A stretch of 8,033 nucleotides of DNA. Source: Ga0077536 sp943370145 (GTDB taxonomy: Bacteria > Pseudomonadota > Gammaproteobacteria > Ga0077536). This document shows, piece after piece, positions 1 through 6,962 of this stretch. A model generated the notes under the pieces. That model made no database searches, had not been told where the DNA came from, and saw nothing but the letters and a program-made list of their open reading frames with translations. The translations under genes were made by a program, and so were the position numbers. The stretch spans positions 1-8,033 of the forward strand of contig CALRPY020000102.1 of the NCBI GenBank assembly GCA_943370145.1, read 5' to 3'. Each line of letters opens with the position of its first letter. Positions within the stretch are counted from its first letter, which is position 1.

Positions 1-187
1 CGCGCGTCATGACCGTTGCCGTGAAAGTGCTTTTCCGCTGCCCACTGGCTGGCGCCCGTCGAGGAGAGGAAAGGTGTCAGATTTGAAATCTGACACCTTT
101 TCCCCGCCATGGTCGGAAACGGCAGGCCGTCTGAGCGCAGCGCGGGACAGCGTTGCCCGGTGGCAAATCCAGCCTCCCGGGAACAGG
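1..187. other. Gene-free left flank downstream of pyk
   Basis: No convincing coding region is seen on either strand. The short open frames that cross it run straight through the palindrome at 70-100 and lack start signals. One plus-strand frame enters from the left edge and stops at about 82-84 inside the palindrome. It could be the tail of an unseen gene, but 27 codons are too few to judge. The region lies downstream of the pyk stop, so any pyk transcript end is probably here. Confidence 0.5.
70..100. repeat. Perfect palindrome, dispersed-repeat (REP/RAYT-type) candidate
   Basis: The left arm AAAGGTGTCAGATTT (70-84), a single central G (85) and the right arm AAATCTGACACCTTT (86-100) form a perfect 15-bp inverted repeat. 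It is followed on the plus strand by TCCCC. Palindromes with this GTGTCAGATTT core are, from memory, scattered through many proteobacterial genomes, often near REP-associated tyrosine (Y1/IS200-like) transposase genes. That recollection is not proved here, and no transposase is visible in the window. As RNA the element would form a long hairpin 87 nt past the pyk stop, so it could also end or protect the pyk mRNA. The T-run is short (three to four T), so it is not a textbook intrinsic terminator. Confidence 0.8.
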
Positions 188-1642
188 CTAAACGGTGACC
201 ACCGTGACCGACGGCGTATTGAGTGACGGGTCGGTATGGAAGCCGCGCACGAGGACGACGTAGTCACCGGCCTGGGCGAGCCCCAGGCGCAGCGCGACGC
301 GCCGCGCGACCGTATTCGGGTTCTCCGTGCCGGCCTCGATGTCGAGCACCGGCAGCGTGCCCCACATCAGGTTGATCCGGCGGCAGGTCGCCGCGTCGCG
401 GGCAACGGCAACGACCGGCGCATCGGGGCGCGCGGCGCTGATCGTCGCCGCGGTGACGCCCTGCATCGAAATCACGACGACGGCCCGCGCACCGGTGTCC
501 GCGACGAGCTGGGCGGTGGCGCTTGCGATCGCGTCGCCCAGTGAATGCATGCCGTGGCCGGGATCGACGTGGGTGCGTCCGCCGGCCGGGCGCGTGATGA
601 ACTGGTAGGACTCGGTCTGTCGCGCGATCCTGCTCATCATCATCACGGCGTCGACCGCGAAGTCGCCGACCGCCGTCTCGCCCGACAGCATCACGGCGTC
701 CGCACCGCTCGCCACGGCGTTGGACACGTCCGCGACTTCCGCGCGCGTCGGCCGCGCGCTGTTAATCATCGATTCGAGCATCTGCGTCGCGACGATCACG
801 GGCCGGTCCATGCGGCGCGCGTGGCGGATGAGCTGGTGCTGGGCGAGCGGCACCTGCTCGGGCGGCAGTTCGACACCGAGGTCGCCGCGCGCGACCATGA
901 TCCCATCGGCCGCCTCGAGAATCGCGAGACTGTTGTCGAGCGCCTCCGGCTTCTCGATCTTCGCGATGATGGCCGGCCGCTGTTCGTGGCGGTCGACAAT
1001 CGCGCGCAGCGAGTCGACGTCGGCCCGCTCGCGCACGAAGGAGAGGGCGAGGAAATCGACGCCCTGTTCAAGTGCGAAGGCGGCGTCCGCGACGTCCTTG
1101 TCGGTCAGCGAGGGCGCCGACACGCGGACCCCGGGCAGGTTGATGCCCTTGTGATTGCCGATCGGCCCGCCGCTGACGACCACGCAGCGCACCTCGCTGT
1201 CGTCGACCGCGTGCACCTTCAGTTCGACCGCCCCGTCGTTGAGCAACACGCGATCGCCCGGCCGCACGTCGTGCGCGAGGCCCGCGTACTGCGACGGGAT
1301 CAGGGTGGCGTTGCCGATGACCTCACGGGTCGTGACCGTGACCTCGGCGCCGACAGCCAGCGTCAGTGGGCTCGTCTCGAAACGGCCGGTGCGAATCTTG
1401 GGGCCGCACAGATCGACCAGGATGCCGGCGTGCAGACCGAGCTCGGCCGCGTGTTGCCGGATATGGACGATGGCCTCGGCGTGCTCCGCCTGCGTGCCGT
1501 GGGACATGTTGAGGCGAAAGACATCGACACCCGCCTCGAGCAGCGCGCGCACGGATGCCGAATCGCTCGAGCGCGGGCCGAGGGTTGCGACGATCTTCGT
1601 GCGCCGGTGTTTCAGGAGATCGAAGCTCGTTACAATCGACAT
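188..1642 (-). CDS. pyk: Pyruvate kinase
   Basis: This is cytosolic pyruvate kinase, transferring phosphate from phosphoenolpyruvate to ADP to give pyruvate and ATP. At 484 aa it matches the usual bacterial length. The barrel begins near residue 14 (RTKIVATLGP). R43, N45, S47 and H48 (VFRLNMSHG) are nucleotide/substrate residues. The signature IIAKIEKPEAL carries catalytic K228 and metal ligand E230. ARGDLGVE supplies D254, and ATQMLESM supplies T286. The B domain lies at about 86-180 and the C-terminal regulatory domain at about 355-484. The segment DLCGPKIRT (77-85) has Lys where K+-dependent enzymes have Glu. The ATG at 1642 is chosen because GAGAGG sits 7 nt upstream and the protein starts like family members. 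The frame stays open upstream only as antisense of the permease gene. It is divergent from that gene across 108 bp. Confidence 0.98.
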   Translation of the reverse strand: MSIVTSFDLLKHRRTKIVATLGPRSSDSASVRALLEAGVDVFRLNMSHGTQAEHAEAIVHIRQHAAELGLHAGILVDLCGPKIRTGRFETSPLTLAVGAEVTVTTREVIGNATLIPSQYAGLAHDVRPGDRVLLNDGAVELKVHAVDDSEVRCVVVSGGPIGNHKGINLPGVRVSAPSLTDKDVADAAFALEQGVDFLALSFVRERADVDSLRAIVDRHEQRPAIIAKIEKPEALDNSLAILEAADGIMVARGDLGVELPPEQVPLAQHQLIRHARRMDRPVIVATQMLESMINSARPTRAEVADVSNAVASGADAVMLSGETAVGDFAVDAVMMMSRIARQTESYQFITRPAGGRTHVDPGHGMHSLGDAIASATAQLVADTGARAVVVISMQGVTAATISAARPDAPVVAVARDAATCRRINLMWGTLPVLDIEAGTENPNTVARRVALRLGLAQAGDYVVLVRGFHTDPSLNTPSVTVVTV

Positions 1643-1750
1643 CGCGTCGCCTCTCGAAGCTGGTTGCAGGCCTACGGGGGAGAGCGGCGAGGGTCGAGCA
1701 TTCTTGAGCCAGGGAGCGACCACCGGTCCGCTTCGCGCACCGGGACCATT
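1643..1750. promoter_or_regulatory. Divergent pyk / MFS intergenic region
   Basis: This 108-bp gap must hold, or lie close to, the promoters of both divergent genes. I find no convincing -35/-10 pair or clear palindromic operator on either strand. The only confident element is the pyk ribosome binding site, GAGAGG on the minus strand at 1655-1650. A weaker GGGA at 1742-1745 lies 5 nt before the permease ATG. Confidence 0.3.
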
Positions 1751-3079
1751 ATGAATCAATTCGCGCTGCTCACCGCCAACCGCTTCCTGCCACTGTTCGC
1801 GGCGCAGTTCCTCGGTGCCCTCAACGACAACATCTTCCGCTTCGCGCTCGTCATCTTCATCACCTTCACGCTCGCCGAGCAATCGGCAATCCCCGCCAGC
1901 CAGCTCGTCGTCCTGAGCGGCGGCGTCTTCATCCTGCCGTTCTTCCTGTTCTCGGCCTTCGCCGGCCAGCTGGCCGACAAGTTCGAGAAGTCGCGGCTCA
2001 TCCGGATCATCAAGTTCGCCGAGATCGTGATCATGGGCCTCGGCGCAATCGGCTTCTGGCTGCAGAGCGCGGGCTTCCTGCTGACGGTGCTGTTCCTGAT
2101 GGGAACGCAGTCCGCGTTCTTCGGCCCGCTGAAGTACGGCATCCTCCCGCAGCACCTGCACGCCGCCGAGCTCACCGGCGGCAACGCGCTGATCCAGATG
2201 GCGACCTACATCGCGATCCTGCTCGGCGCGGTCATCGGCGGGTTCATCGCGGGCCTGCATGGAGAAGGCGCCTGGCCGATCGTGCTCAGCGTGATGGCGG
2301 TCGCCCTGCTCGGCTGGCTGGCCGCGCTGCGCATTCCCCCCGCGCCGCCGTCGGCGGATGCGTTGCGCATCGACTGGCGCATGGCCCGATCGACCTGGCA
2401 GCTGATGCGCGTCGCGGCCGGCGATCGCACGACTCTCGTGCTGACGCTGCTGATCTCCTGGTTCTGGTTCGAGGGCGCGACCTTCCTCAGCATGGTGCCG
2501 ACGTTCGGCAAGGACCTGCTCGGCGCGGACGAGCACGCCGTCACGCTGCTCAACGCCGCGTTCACGGTCGGGATCGGCCTCGGCTCCCTGCTCTGCGAAT
2601 CCCTGTCGCGCCGGCGCATCGAAATCGGCCTCTCGCCGTATGCGGCGCTCGGGCTCTGCGCGTTCGCGCTGGACCTGTGGTGGCAAGGCACGCCGCAGGC
2701 CGTCCCGGGCAGCCTGACGCTTGCGAACTTCTTCGGGAATCCTGTCGCCGTGCGCGTGTTCATCGACCTGGTGGGGATCGGGGCCAGCGGTGCGCTTTAC
2801 ATCGTGCCGCTGAACGCGGCGCTGCAGGCCGGCGCCAGCAGCGACTACCGTTCGCGCGTGATCGCCGCGCTGAACGTGGTGAATGCGCTGTTCATGGTTG
2901 CCTCGGCGATGTTCACGATGGCCTGCTTCGCACTGGGCGCGTCGATCGGCCAGATCTTCGCATTCGTCGCCGTGCTGAACCTCGTCGCGGTGGCCGCGGC
3001 GCTCGCGACGCTGCCGGCGCTGCGGGCGCGCGCCTTAGCCGTGTGGCGCGCACCCCCAGCCCGCGACGCGGCGCCCTAG
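1751..3079 (+). CDS. MFS permease, LplT/Aas-N-terminal-like (putative lysophospholipid transporter)
   Basis: This 442-aa inner-membrane protein has about 12 hydrophobic helices spread over residues 12-422. The opening QFLGALNDNIFRFAL (19-33) and the motif-A-like loop after helix 2, GQLADKFEKSRLIR (72-85), place it in the major facilitator superfamily. They resemble LplT and the transporter domain of fused MFS-acyltransferase-acyl-ACP synthetase (Aas-type) proteins. LplT proteins flip lysophospholipids inward for reacylation. Here the acyltransferase and ligase parts are absent: after about residue 423 there is only a short Arg/Ala/Pro-rich tail, and lon follows in the opposite direction. Substrate assignment is therefore inference. 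ATG at 1751 is preferred because homology begins at once; a weak GGGA lies 5 nt upstream. The upstream open frame is antisense to pyk. The stop TAG overlaps the lon stop. Confidence 0.88.
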   Translation: MNQFALLTANRFLPLFAAQFLGALNDNIFRFALVIFITFTLAEQSAIPASQLVVLSGGVFILPFFLFSAFAGQLADKFEKSRLIRIIKFAEIVIMGLGAIGFWLQSAGFLLTVLFLMGTQSAFFGPLKYGILPQHLHAAELTGGNALIQMATYIAILLGAVIGGFIAGLHGEGAWPIVLSVMAVALLGWLAALRIPPAPPSADALRIDWRMARSTWQLMRVAAGDRTTLVLTLLISWFWFEGATFLSMVPTFGKDLLGADEHAVTLLNAAFTVGIGLGSLLCESLSRRRIEIGLSPYAALGLCAFALDLWWQGTPQAVPGSLTLANFFGNPVAVRVFIDLVGIGASGALYIVPLNAALQAGASSDYRSRVIAALNVVNALFMVASAMFTMACFALGASIGQIFAFVAVLNLVAVAAALATLPALRARALAVWRAPPARDAAP

Positions 3080-5487
3080 GGCGCCGCCTTCCGGCGCGTC
3101 CTGGCCGCTGCGCGCGGGCGCTTGAACGCCTGCGCGACGACCTCGCTGAAGTGACCGACGAACTGCACCTTGATGCCGCGCCGGATGTATTCCGGCAGCT
3201 CGTCGTAATCCCCGCGATTGGCTTCGGGCAGCAGGGCCTCCCTGATGCCCACGCGCTTCGCCGCGATCAGTTTCTCGCGGATGCCGCCCACCGGCAGCAC
3301 CCGCCCGGTCAGCGTCAGTTCGCCGGTCATCGCCAGCGGCCGCGCCAGCTCCTCGTTGCGCGCGAGCGACAGCAGCGCCGTGGCCATCGTGATGCCTGCG
3401 CTCGGGCCATCCTTGGGAGTCGCTCCTTCGGGCACGTGGAGATGCACGTAGGCTTCGTCGAAGAAGGCCGGATCGCCGTCGTATTCCCCCAGGTGCGATG
3501 ACACGTAGCTATAGGCGATCTCCGCCGACTCGCGCATCACGTCGCCGAGCTGGCCGGTCAGCTTGAAGCCGCGATTCTTCGTGTGCACGCGCGTGGCCTC
3601 GATTTCCAGCGTGGCGCCACCCATTGCCGTCCACGCGAGACCCGTCACGACGCCAACGCCACGCTGCGGCTCCTCCGGGCGGAACACCGGCTTGCCGAGG
3701 AAGTCCTGCAGATTGTCCGGATTGACCTTCAAGGTGTGCGACGGGTCCCGCAGGACCTTGAGCGCCGCCTTGCGCGCGATGCGGTTGAGCTGCTTCTCGA
3801 GATTGCGCACGCCCGCCTCGCGCGCGTAGCCATCGATGATTTTCCGCAGCCCGGCGTCGTTGATGGCGAGTTGCGCGGCCGTCAGCCCCGCCTTGCGGCG
3901 CTGCTTCGGCAACAGGTGGCGCTTCGCAATCGCGAGCTTTTCCTCCGCGACATAACCCGCGAGGCGGATGACTTCCATGCGGTCGAGCAGCGGGCGCGGA
4001 ATCGTGTCGAGCTGGTTCGCGGTGCAGATGAACAGCACGCGCGACAGATCGAAGCGCACGTCGAGGTAGTGGTCGAGGAAGCCCGCGTTCTGCTCCGGAT
4101 CCAGCACCTCGAGCAGGGCCGATGCGGGATCACCCTGGTAGGAGCTGCCGATCTTGTCGATTTCGTCGAGCAGGATCACGGGATTCGCGCTCTGCGCCTC
4201 ACGCAGCGCCTGGATGAACTTGCCGGGCATCGCGCCGATGTAGGTGCGGCGATGGCCCTTGATCTCGGCCTCGTCACGCATGCCACCAACGCTGAAGCGA
4301 TAGAACTTGCGTCCCAGCGCGGCGGCGATCGAATGGCCGATGGACGTCTTGCCGACGCCGGGCGGACCGACCAGCAGCATTATCGAGCCGGCGACCTGGC
4401 CGGTCAGTGCGCCGACACCGAGGAACTCGATGATCCGGTCCTTCACGTCGGACAGGCCTTCGTGGTCGCGATCGAGCTGCTTGCGGGCGTCGTCGATGTC
4501 GAGGTGGTCGACGGTGTGCTTGCCCCACGGCAGCGACGTGAGGGTGTCGAGGTAATTGCGCGTGCCGGCGTACTCCGGCGATCCGCTCTCGAGCATCGAG
4601 AATTTCTGCAGCTCGTCGTCGATCCGCTTGCGGGCGTCCTCGGGCACGACACAGTCCTCGAGCCGGGCGCGGAAGCGCTCGGCCTCGATGGTCTTGTCGT
4701 CCTTCTGGATCCCGAGTTCCTTCTGGATTTCCTTCAGCTGCTCGCGCAGGAAGAACTCGCGCTGCCGCTCGCTGACGCGTTCCTCGACCTTCTGGCGAAT
4801 CTCGCTCTGCAATCCCGCGACTTCGACCTCGCGCTGGATCATCAGCATCACTTTCTCGAGCCGGCGCAACAGCGGGATTGTCGACAGCACCTCCTGCAGT
4901 TCGTCGCCGCTCGCGCTGGTCAGCGCCGCGGCGAAGTCGCCGAGCGGCGCCGCGTCATCGGGGCTGAAGCGTTCGAGATAGGCGCGCACGTTCTCCTTGT
5001 AGAAAGGATTGTGCGGCAGCAGCTCCTTGATCTTGCCGATGATTGCGAGCGCGTAGGCCCGAACCTCCTGCGGGTTCTCCTCGGGCGGCTGCGGGTATTC
5101 GATCTGGGCGACGAAGGGCGCGCCCTGCGACAGCATGCTCTTGATGCGGAAGCGCTGGAGCCCTTCGGCCAGGAACTGGATGCGGCCATCGCCGCGCACC
5201 GGTTGATGCATCCGCACGACGGTGCCGATTTCGGAGAAGTCCTCCGGCTTCGGTACGTCGTGTCCGCTCCCGGGTGCGTAGACGAGCCCGACCATCTGGT
5301 GCGGCGTCTTGCCGACGCGCTCGATGGTTTCCAGCCACGGACTCTCCGGCAGCACGAGCGGCATGGTCTGCGCCGGAAAGAAGGGGCGTGATGGCAGCGG
5401 CAGCAACAGGAGCTTGCCGGGCAGGCTGTCTTTCAGTAAGGCCGGCACCCCGGTGGTGGGCGCCGGTTCGTCGTGTTTGCTTTGCAT
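3076..5487 (-). CDS. lon: ATP-dependent Lon protease (endopeptidase La, LonA type)
   Basis: This 803-aa cytosolic AAA+ serine protease assembles as a hexamer and degrades misfolded and regulatory proteins. The N-terminal substrate domain spans about 25-215, followed by a charged helical segment (about 215-300). The AAA+ module has Walker A GPPGVGKT (374-381), Walker B VILLDE (437-442), sensor-1 N491, arginine finger R503 and sensor-2 R561. The C-terminal S16 protease domain (about 605-787) has catalytic S696 in KDGPSAG and K739 in GGIREKL, spaced 43 residues as in E. coli Lon. It is slightly longer than E. coli Lon (784 aa), ending in a basic Arg/Ala tail. The N-domain reads LPLPSRPFFPAQTMPL rather than the usual LPLRDVVVFP type, suggesting an AsrA/Lon2-like paralogue. 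The start ATG at 5487 has GGGGA closely upstream. A sigma-32-like promoter precedes it. It ends tail to tail with the permease. Confidence 0.97.
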   Translation of the reverse strand: MQSKHDEPAPTTGVPALLKDSLPGKLLLLPLPSRPFFPAQTMPLVLPESPWLETIERVGKTPHQMVGLVYAPGSGHDVPKPEDFSEIGTVVRMHQPVRGDGRIQFLAEGLQRFRIKSMLSQGAPFVAQIEYPQPPEENPQEVRAYALAIIGKIKELLPHNPFYKENVRAYLERFSPDDAAPLGDFAAALTSASGDELQEVLSTIPLLRRLEKVMLMIQREVEVAGLQSEIRQKVEERVSERQREFFLREQLKEIQKELGIQKDDKTIEAERFRARLEDCVVPEDARKRIDDELQKFSMLESGSPEYAGTRNYLDTLTSLPWGKHTVDHLDIDDARKQLDRDHEGLSDVKDRIIEFLGVGALTGQVAGSIMLLVGPPGVGKTSIGHSIAAALGRKFYRFSVGGMRDEAEIKGHRRTYIGAMPGKFIQALREAQSANPVILLDEIDKIGSSYQGDPASALLEVLDPEQNAGFLDHYLDVRFDLSRVLFICTANQLDTIPRPLLDRMEVIRLAGYVAEEKLAIAKRHLLPKQRRKAGLTAAQLAINDAGLRKIIDGYAREAGVRNLEKQLNRIARKAALKVLRDPSHTLKVNPDNLQDFLGKPVFRPEEPQRGVGVVTGLAWTAMGGATLEIEATRVHTKNRGFKLTGQLGDVMRESAEIAYSYVSSHLGEYDGDPAFFDEAYVHLHVPEGATPKDGPSAGITMATALLSLARNEELARPLAMTGELTLTGRVLPVGGIREKLIAAKRVGIREALLPEANRGDYDELPEYIRRGIKVQFVGHFSEVVAQAFKRPRAAARTRRKAAP

Positions 5488-5498
5488 GGTTCCCCGCG

Positions 5499-5520
5499 AG
5501 GCTGCGCGCAGGCTGCGCGT
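5499..5520 (-). repeat. 11-bp tandem repeat in predicted lon leader
   Basis: On the plus strand, AGGCTGCGCGC (5499-5509) is followed directly by AGGCTGCGCGT (5510-5520), an exact tandem copy except for the last base. It lies between the predicted lon transcription start (about 5521) and the lon ribosome binding site. It may be a simple replication-slippage duplication; a role in leader structure is only a possibility. Confidence 0.75.
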
Positions 5521-5527
5521 CCGGGGT

Positions 5528-5556
5528 ACATGCGGCTGACGAGCGCCGAATTCAAG
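5528..5556 (-). promoter_or_regulatory. Sigma-32 (RpoH) heat-shock promoter for lon
   Basis: Read on the minus strand, CTTGAA (5556-5551) matches the sigma-32 -35 core in all six bases. After a 15-bp spacer, CCGCATGT (5535-5528) matches the -10 consensus CCCCATNT in seven of eight positions. The known spacer range is roughly 11-16 bp. Predicted initiation near 5521 gives a leader of about 33 nt before the lon ATG. lon is a classic RpoH regulon gene in Proteobacteria, which fits. The -35 box starts right after the hairpin at the kinase stop, so lon can be induced independently of read-through from the kinase gene. Confidence 0.75.
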
Positions 5557-5587
5557 CCGGCGCAGCTGCCGTGTCAGCTGCGACCGG
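5557..5587 (-). other. Hairpin spanning the kinase stop codon
   Basis: CGCAGCTG (5561-5568) and CAGCTGCG (5575-5582) pair perfectly across a 6-nt loop. CCGG on each side (5557-5560 with 5584-5587) extends the stem to 12 bp with one bulged A. The structure covers the kinase TGA (5576-5574). On the minus strand it is followed by CTTGAATTC, not a U-run, so it is not a standard intrinsic terminator. It could still pause polymerase or protect the 3' end of the kinase message. Confidence 0.45.
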
Positions 5588-6962
5588 GCTGGACGCGCGA
5601 CAGGCTGCGCAAGGCGTCTATGAACTCGTCCGCCGAGGTGAACCGGTCCCTGGGCTCCTTCGCGAGCACGATGTCGATGATCGGCTGGAAATGGCGCATC
5701 GCCGGGGGCAGCGGCGGCACGTCGGCGTGCACGTGCTGGTAGACCAGCGCCGCGGCGTTCTCGGCGCGGAAGGGTTTCCGGCCGGCCAGCATCTCGTACA
5801 GCATGACGCCGGCGCTGTAGAGGTCGGAGCGCTGGTCGACCGCGAGGCCCAGCGCCTGCTCGGGGCTGATGTAGTTCGGCGTGCCTAGCACACTGCCGTG
5901 CCGCGTGAGTTCGCTGGTGTCGTCCAGCCGCTTCGAAATGCCGAAGTCGGCCAGCGCCAGGCTGTCGTCGGACCGGAACATGATGTTTCCCGGTTTCAGG
6001 TCACGGTGCACGATGCCCAGCTCGTGGATTGCCTTCAGGCCGTACAGCACGTGCAGCGTGTAGTTGACCGCATCCTGCATCGACACGCCGTGTTCGATGC
6101 GCTGCTTGAGGTCGCCACGGGTGAAGAACTCCATGGCGATGTAGCCGTAGTTCTCGGTGAACCCGTGCTCGAGGAACCGGACGACATAGTTGCTCTTGAC
6201 CGCGGACACCAGTTCCGCTTCGCGCACGAAGCGCTGCAGGACCTGGGGTTCGCGGATGCTTGCGACGTCGATCACCTTCAGCACCAGCGTGGCGCGCTCG
6301 GCGGCGCGTTCCGCGAGATAGACGCGGGAGGTCGCGCCCTGTCCGATGAGGCGCACGAAGCGATAGCCGATACGGCGTCCGTCCGGCGTCCGCCGGTCCT
6401 CGGTCAGGCGCATGTCGCGCATGATCGAGGCGTCCTGCTCCAGCTTGCGGTTGAGCGTCGAGACCTCGCCCGCGCCGCGCAGCACCTCGCGTTCGCGCAC
6501 GGCCTCGCGCGCGAGCAGGGCGAGGCGCTCGGCCGTGACGTCGCCCTTCTTGATGAAATCGGAGGCCCCGAGCTTGATCGCGCGGGCGGCCACGTACTCG
6601 TCACCGCCGGCGGTCATCACGATGGTCGGGGGGAAACCGGGCGCAGTGCGATACCGCGCCAGCCAGTCGAGGCCGGTCGCGTCGGTGCCGAGTTCGTAGT
6701 CGATGAAGAGCACGTCATACAGGGACCAGTCGAAGTTCGCCGACGGCTCCCCCTGTTGCTCGGTGTCGTATTCGGTGACTTCGACGTCCGGGATCCCGCG
6801 CGCCAGCATGCGCCGCACGAGCGTCATGTATTCCTTCGAATCATCGATGATGATGACCCTGAACGGCGACGCGCCGGGCAGGCAGGGATTCGTCTGCGTG
6901 AAGTCGTCCTGCACGGTGACCTCGGCGAACCCCTCAGTGACTTTGGATACTTGCTCTATCAT
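5574..6962 (-). CDS. Receiver domain-Ser/Thr protein kinase fusion (REC-Hanks kinase)
   Basis: This 462-aa soluble protein has two domains and no membrane segment. An N-terminal response-regulator receiver (about 34-155) has the acidic pair D40/D41 (VIIIDDS), phospho-acceptor D88 (LFIDYE), T117 (VMTAGG) and K139 (GASDFIKKG). A charged, probably helical linker (about 145-195) leads to a Hanks-type kinase (about 200-455). This has glycine loop IGQGATSRV (206-214), ATP lysine K229, likely alpha-C E248, catalytic HRDLKPGN (D321, N326), DFG (339-341) and SPE (366-368). All key residues of both domains are present, so it should couple phosphorelay input to Ser/Thr phosphorylation. Start choice: ATG at 6962 is the only ATG before the receiver domain; TTG codons at 6977 and 7025 are alternatives, and none has a good Shine-Dalgarno. 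It precedes lon by 86 bp in the same orientation and diverges from the exported-protein gene. Confidence 0.94.
   Translation of the reverse strand: MIEQVSKVTEGFAEVTVQDDFTQTNPCLPGASPFRVIIIDDSKEYMTLVRRMLARGIPDVEVTEYDTEQQGEPSANFDWSLYDVLFIDYELGTDATGLDWLARYRTAPGFPPTIVMTAGGDEYVAARAIKLGASDFIKKGDVTAERLALLAREAVREREVLRGAGEVSTLNRKLEQDASIMRDMRLTEDRRTPDGRRIGYRFVRLIGQGATSRVYLAERAAERATLVLKVIDVASIREPQVLQRFVREAELVSAVKSNYVVRFLEHGFTENYGYIAMEFFTRGDLKQRIEHGVSMQDAVNYTLHVLYGLKAIHELGIVHRDLKPGNIMFRSDDSLALADFGISKRLDDTSELTRHGSVLGTPNYISPEQALGLAVDQRSDLYSAGVMLYEMLAGRKPFRAENAAALVYQHVHADVPPLPPAMRHFQPIIDIVLAKEPRDRFTSADEFIDALRSLSRVQPGRS

Noticed and set aside
1..84. Possible C-terminal tail of a transposase entering from the left edge.
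   Set aside because: Only 27 codons, no recognisable motif; the stop falling in the palindrome is suggestive but not enough.
272..288. Short inverted repeat (CCTGGG and CCCAGG arms) near the 3' end of pyk.
   Set aside because: It lies inside coding sequence, has 6-bp arms and no T-run; expected by chance in GC-rich DNA.
545..1750. Plus-strand frame of the permease is open for about 400 codons upstream of its ATG.
   Set aside because: It is antisense to pyk, has no membrane or domain character and would give an implausible N-terminal extension.
1643..2686. Minus-strand frame of pyk stays open 348 codons upstream of the chosen start.
   Set aside because: It is antisense to the permease gene, has low-complexity Arg/Glu/Asp-rich composition typical of GC-rich shadow frames, and pyruvate kinase homology starts at 1642 with a good ribosome binding site.
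2677..3501. Plus-strand open frame bridging the ends of the permease and lon.
   Set aside because: Arg/Ala-rich shadow frame overlapping two real genes with no recognisable motif.
3583..5391. 602-codon plus-strand open frame opposite lon.
   Set aside because: Its composition is that of a reverse-frame shadow of a GC-rich gene. Lon on the other strand has full motif support.
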